A stretch of DNA of 64,000 nt. It comes from Melioribacteraceae bacterium. Lineage in GTDB: Bacteria > Bacteroidota > Ignavibacteria > Ignavibacteriales > Melioribacteraceae. This document shows positions 63,167-64,000 of this stretch, piece by piece. The translations under genes were made by a program, and so were the position numbers. Position 1 is the stretch's first letter, and each line of letters starts with the position of its first letter. The notes under the pieces were generated by a model. It was not told the DNA's origin and did no database searches. It saw only the letters and a program-made list of their open reading frames with translations. Location of the stretch: positions 1 through 64,000 of the forward strand of contig JAIPBD010000022.1 of NCBI GenBank assembly GCA_021739765.1. The letters run 5' to 3'.

Positions 63167-63382
63167 TTATTGACCTCCACCGCTGCAATCACACATCATA
63201 CAGGTCCGTATTGTTAAATCATTAGTTAAACAGCCCATGATACAATCAGATTCATACCAACAATTAGCATGACATCCACCGGTATATCCTGTACAATCAC
63301 CAGCTGGAGGCTCAGGATGTATTGTCATAATAGCACCCATTAAAAACAAATTCACGAAAATTATTTTAATCATTTTTCTCAT
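63167..63382 (-). CDS. Exported cysteine-rich peptide 1 (NVEALA-like)
   Basis: A 71-residue precursor. A leader (IKIIFVNLFLMGAIM) precedes about 48 residues holding eight cysteines (GDCTGYTGGCHANCW, SDCIMGC, RTCMMCDCSGGGQ). It lies 13 bases after the thioredoxin-like gene and 13 before peptide 2. The two peptides share the leader style but hardly any core sequence apart from Cys. The even number of cysteines suggests disulfide pairs or metal binding after export. Confidence 0.78.
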   Translation of the reverse strand: MRKMIKIIFVNLFLMGAIMTIHPEPPAGDCTGYTGGCHANCWYESDCIMGCLTNDLTIRTCMMCDCSGGGQ

Positions 63383-63395
63383 TTGTACTCCTTTG

Positions 63396-64000
63396 TTATA
63401 GATTTGCTAATTGCCCAAGTTCTGCTAAAAATTTTTTATGTGACTCTAAATCACCATTAATTTTACTAAGGTGAATAACTTTAGAATATTCGTCTACTAT
63501 AATGCGAGCTGGAGTTATCAATCTAAAACTATCAATTATTCTGGCATTTCTATCAAAGTACACATCAGTTAGTTGTTTCTGCTTCGCAAATAATTGCACT
63601 GTCCTTATATTTTCATCATACCCCAATATTACTAATTTTATATTTTTATTATATCGTTTATATTCGTTCCATCGAAAAGCATCTGCCAAACATGAATTGC
63701 AATCCGACATCTTGAATATCAATATTAATGTAGTGATATCATAACTTATAACTACGCTATTCCCTTCCAAGTTATGAACCTTCATTGGCTCCAAATAATC
63801 ACCATGATCTAAGGATGTTTCCCGATTAATATAATTATATAAAGCAATTATTATATATAAAGATAATATGATGATTTCTGTAATATTTTTTGTTGCTTTT
63901 CCCATATTATCATAGTCCAATAATACATCATTATGATTCCATATATATATACTTAACAGAAATAAAAAACCATCCCTAATCACTGTTAAATAGTTCATTT
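63396..64000 (-). CDS. Membrane-anchored thioredoxin-like protein, 5' end outside window
   Basis: An open frame of at least 200 residues that continues past the right edge; the ATG at 63998 may be internal. Two hydrophobic helices (VIRDGFLFLLSIYIW and IIILSLYIIIALYNYI) precede a thioredoxin-like domain with the redox pair Cys100-Cys103 (SDCNSCLAD), a later cis-Pro region (LITPARIIVDE) and the usual last strand. The sequence around VIRDGFLFLL resembles the last helices of MauE/DoxX-type redox membrane proteins, so the whole is probably a MauE-thioredoxin fusion facing the periplasm. It lies directly upstream of the two cysteine-rich peptides. Confidence 0.75.
   Translation of the reverse strand, partial: MNYLTVIRDGFLFLLSIYIWNHNDVLLDYDNMGKATKNITEIIILSLYIIIALYNYINRETSLDHGDYLEPMKVHNLEGNSVVISYDITTLILIFKMSDCNSCLADAFRWNEYKRYNKNIKLVILGYDENIRTVQLFAKQKQLTDVYFDRNARIIDSFRLITPARIIVDEYSKVIHLSKINGDLESHKKFLAELGQLANL

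Noticed and set aside
1-64000. Search for tRNA, rRNA, CRISPR arrays and riboswitches
   Set aside because: Gaps between genes are short, and none showed a cloverleaf, repeat-spacer pattern or known riboswitch core by eye; small RNAs cannot be ruled out.

Overview
The window reads as part of the chromosome of an Ignavibacteria-like member of the Bacteroidota/Ignavibacteriota. It is AT-rich. It carries a secreted protein with a type IX secretion (T9SS) C-terminal sorting domain of the 'FPNPFN' kind, TonB-dependent receptors paired with DUF4249, many lipoproteins, a sigma-54 activator, and TAnnTTTG boxes about 40 bases before several starts, as in Bacteroidota promoters. No rRNA, tRNA, CRISPR array or complete insertion sequence was found.

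Layout. 1-5735 (minus): a partial GSCFA protein and an operon of TonB receptor, DUF4249 lipoprotein and PEGA/propeller lipoprotein. 5828-11792: an aldehyde dehydrogenase, then a plus-strand set of a second TonB receptor, a glycosyltransferase and a DUF4922 protein. 11758-16957 (minus): a signalling operon with a PAS histidine kinase, a sigma-54 response regulator, a STAS protein and a receiver-SpoIIE phosphatase. 17034-20662: a U32 protein, a YefM/YoeB pair and a secreted GH13 amylase. 20709-28320: an acyl-CoA ligase, a T9SS propeller, a cytochrome c, an amidase, a HEPN/MNT pair and TrpB2. 28607-33761: small membrane and envelope proteins, a protease, a cyclophilin and an asparaginase. 33851-42191: a VapBC-like pair followed by secreted hydrolases and amidases, with a decayed REP-associated transposase. 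42291-49648: an MFS transporter, a rhodanese, a NYN nuclease, a BrnTA pair, a radical SAM protein, an M1 peptidase and SufE. 49933-52851: a TolB/TPR/AraC regulator and an oxidoreductase. 52848-64000 (minus): one long gene run.

The most interesting locus is that last run. In transcription order it has a membrane-anchored thioredoxin-like protein (cut by the window edge and probably the end of a MauE-thioredoxin fusion), two short exported peptides with 8 and 6 cysteines, two tandem 6-bladed propeller lipoproteins, a decayed third propeller, and an RND-adaptor-RND efflux set. It resembles the NVEALA-peptide/6-bladed-propeller neighbourhoods of Bacteroides, but here it runs straight into RND exporters. 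I infer an exported, disulfide-rich peptide system. This is not proven by the sequence.

A second unusual feature is the HEPN/MNT pair at the 3' end of trpB2. Two 40-base direct repeats flank the pair. Each is a usable trpB2 3' end with its own stop codon and nearby hairpin. This is what integration at a gene's 3' end would leave, yet no integrase is present. Four toxin-antitoxin pairs lie within 27 kb, and two of them overlap the start codon of a secreted enzyme gene.
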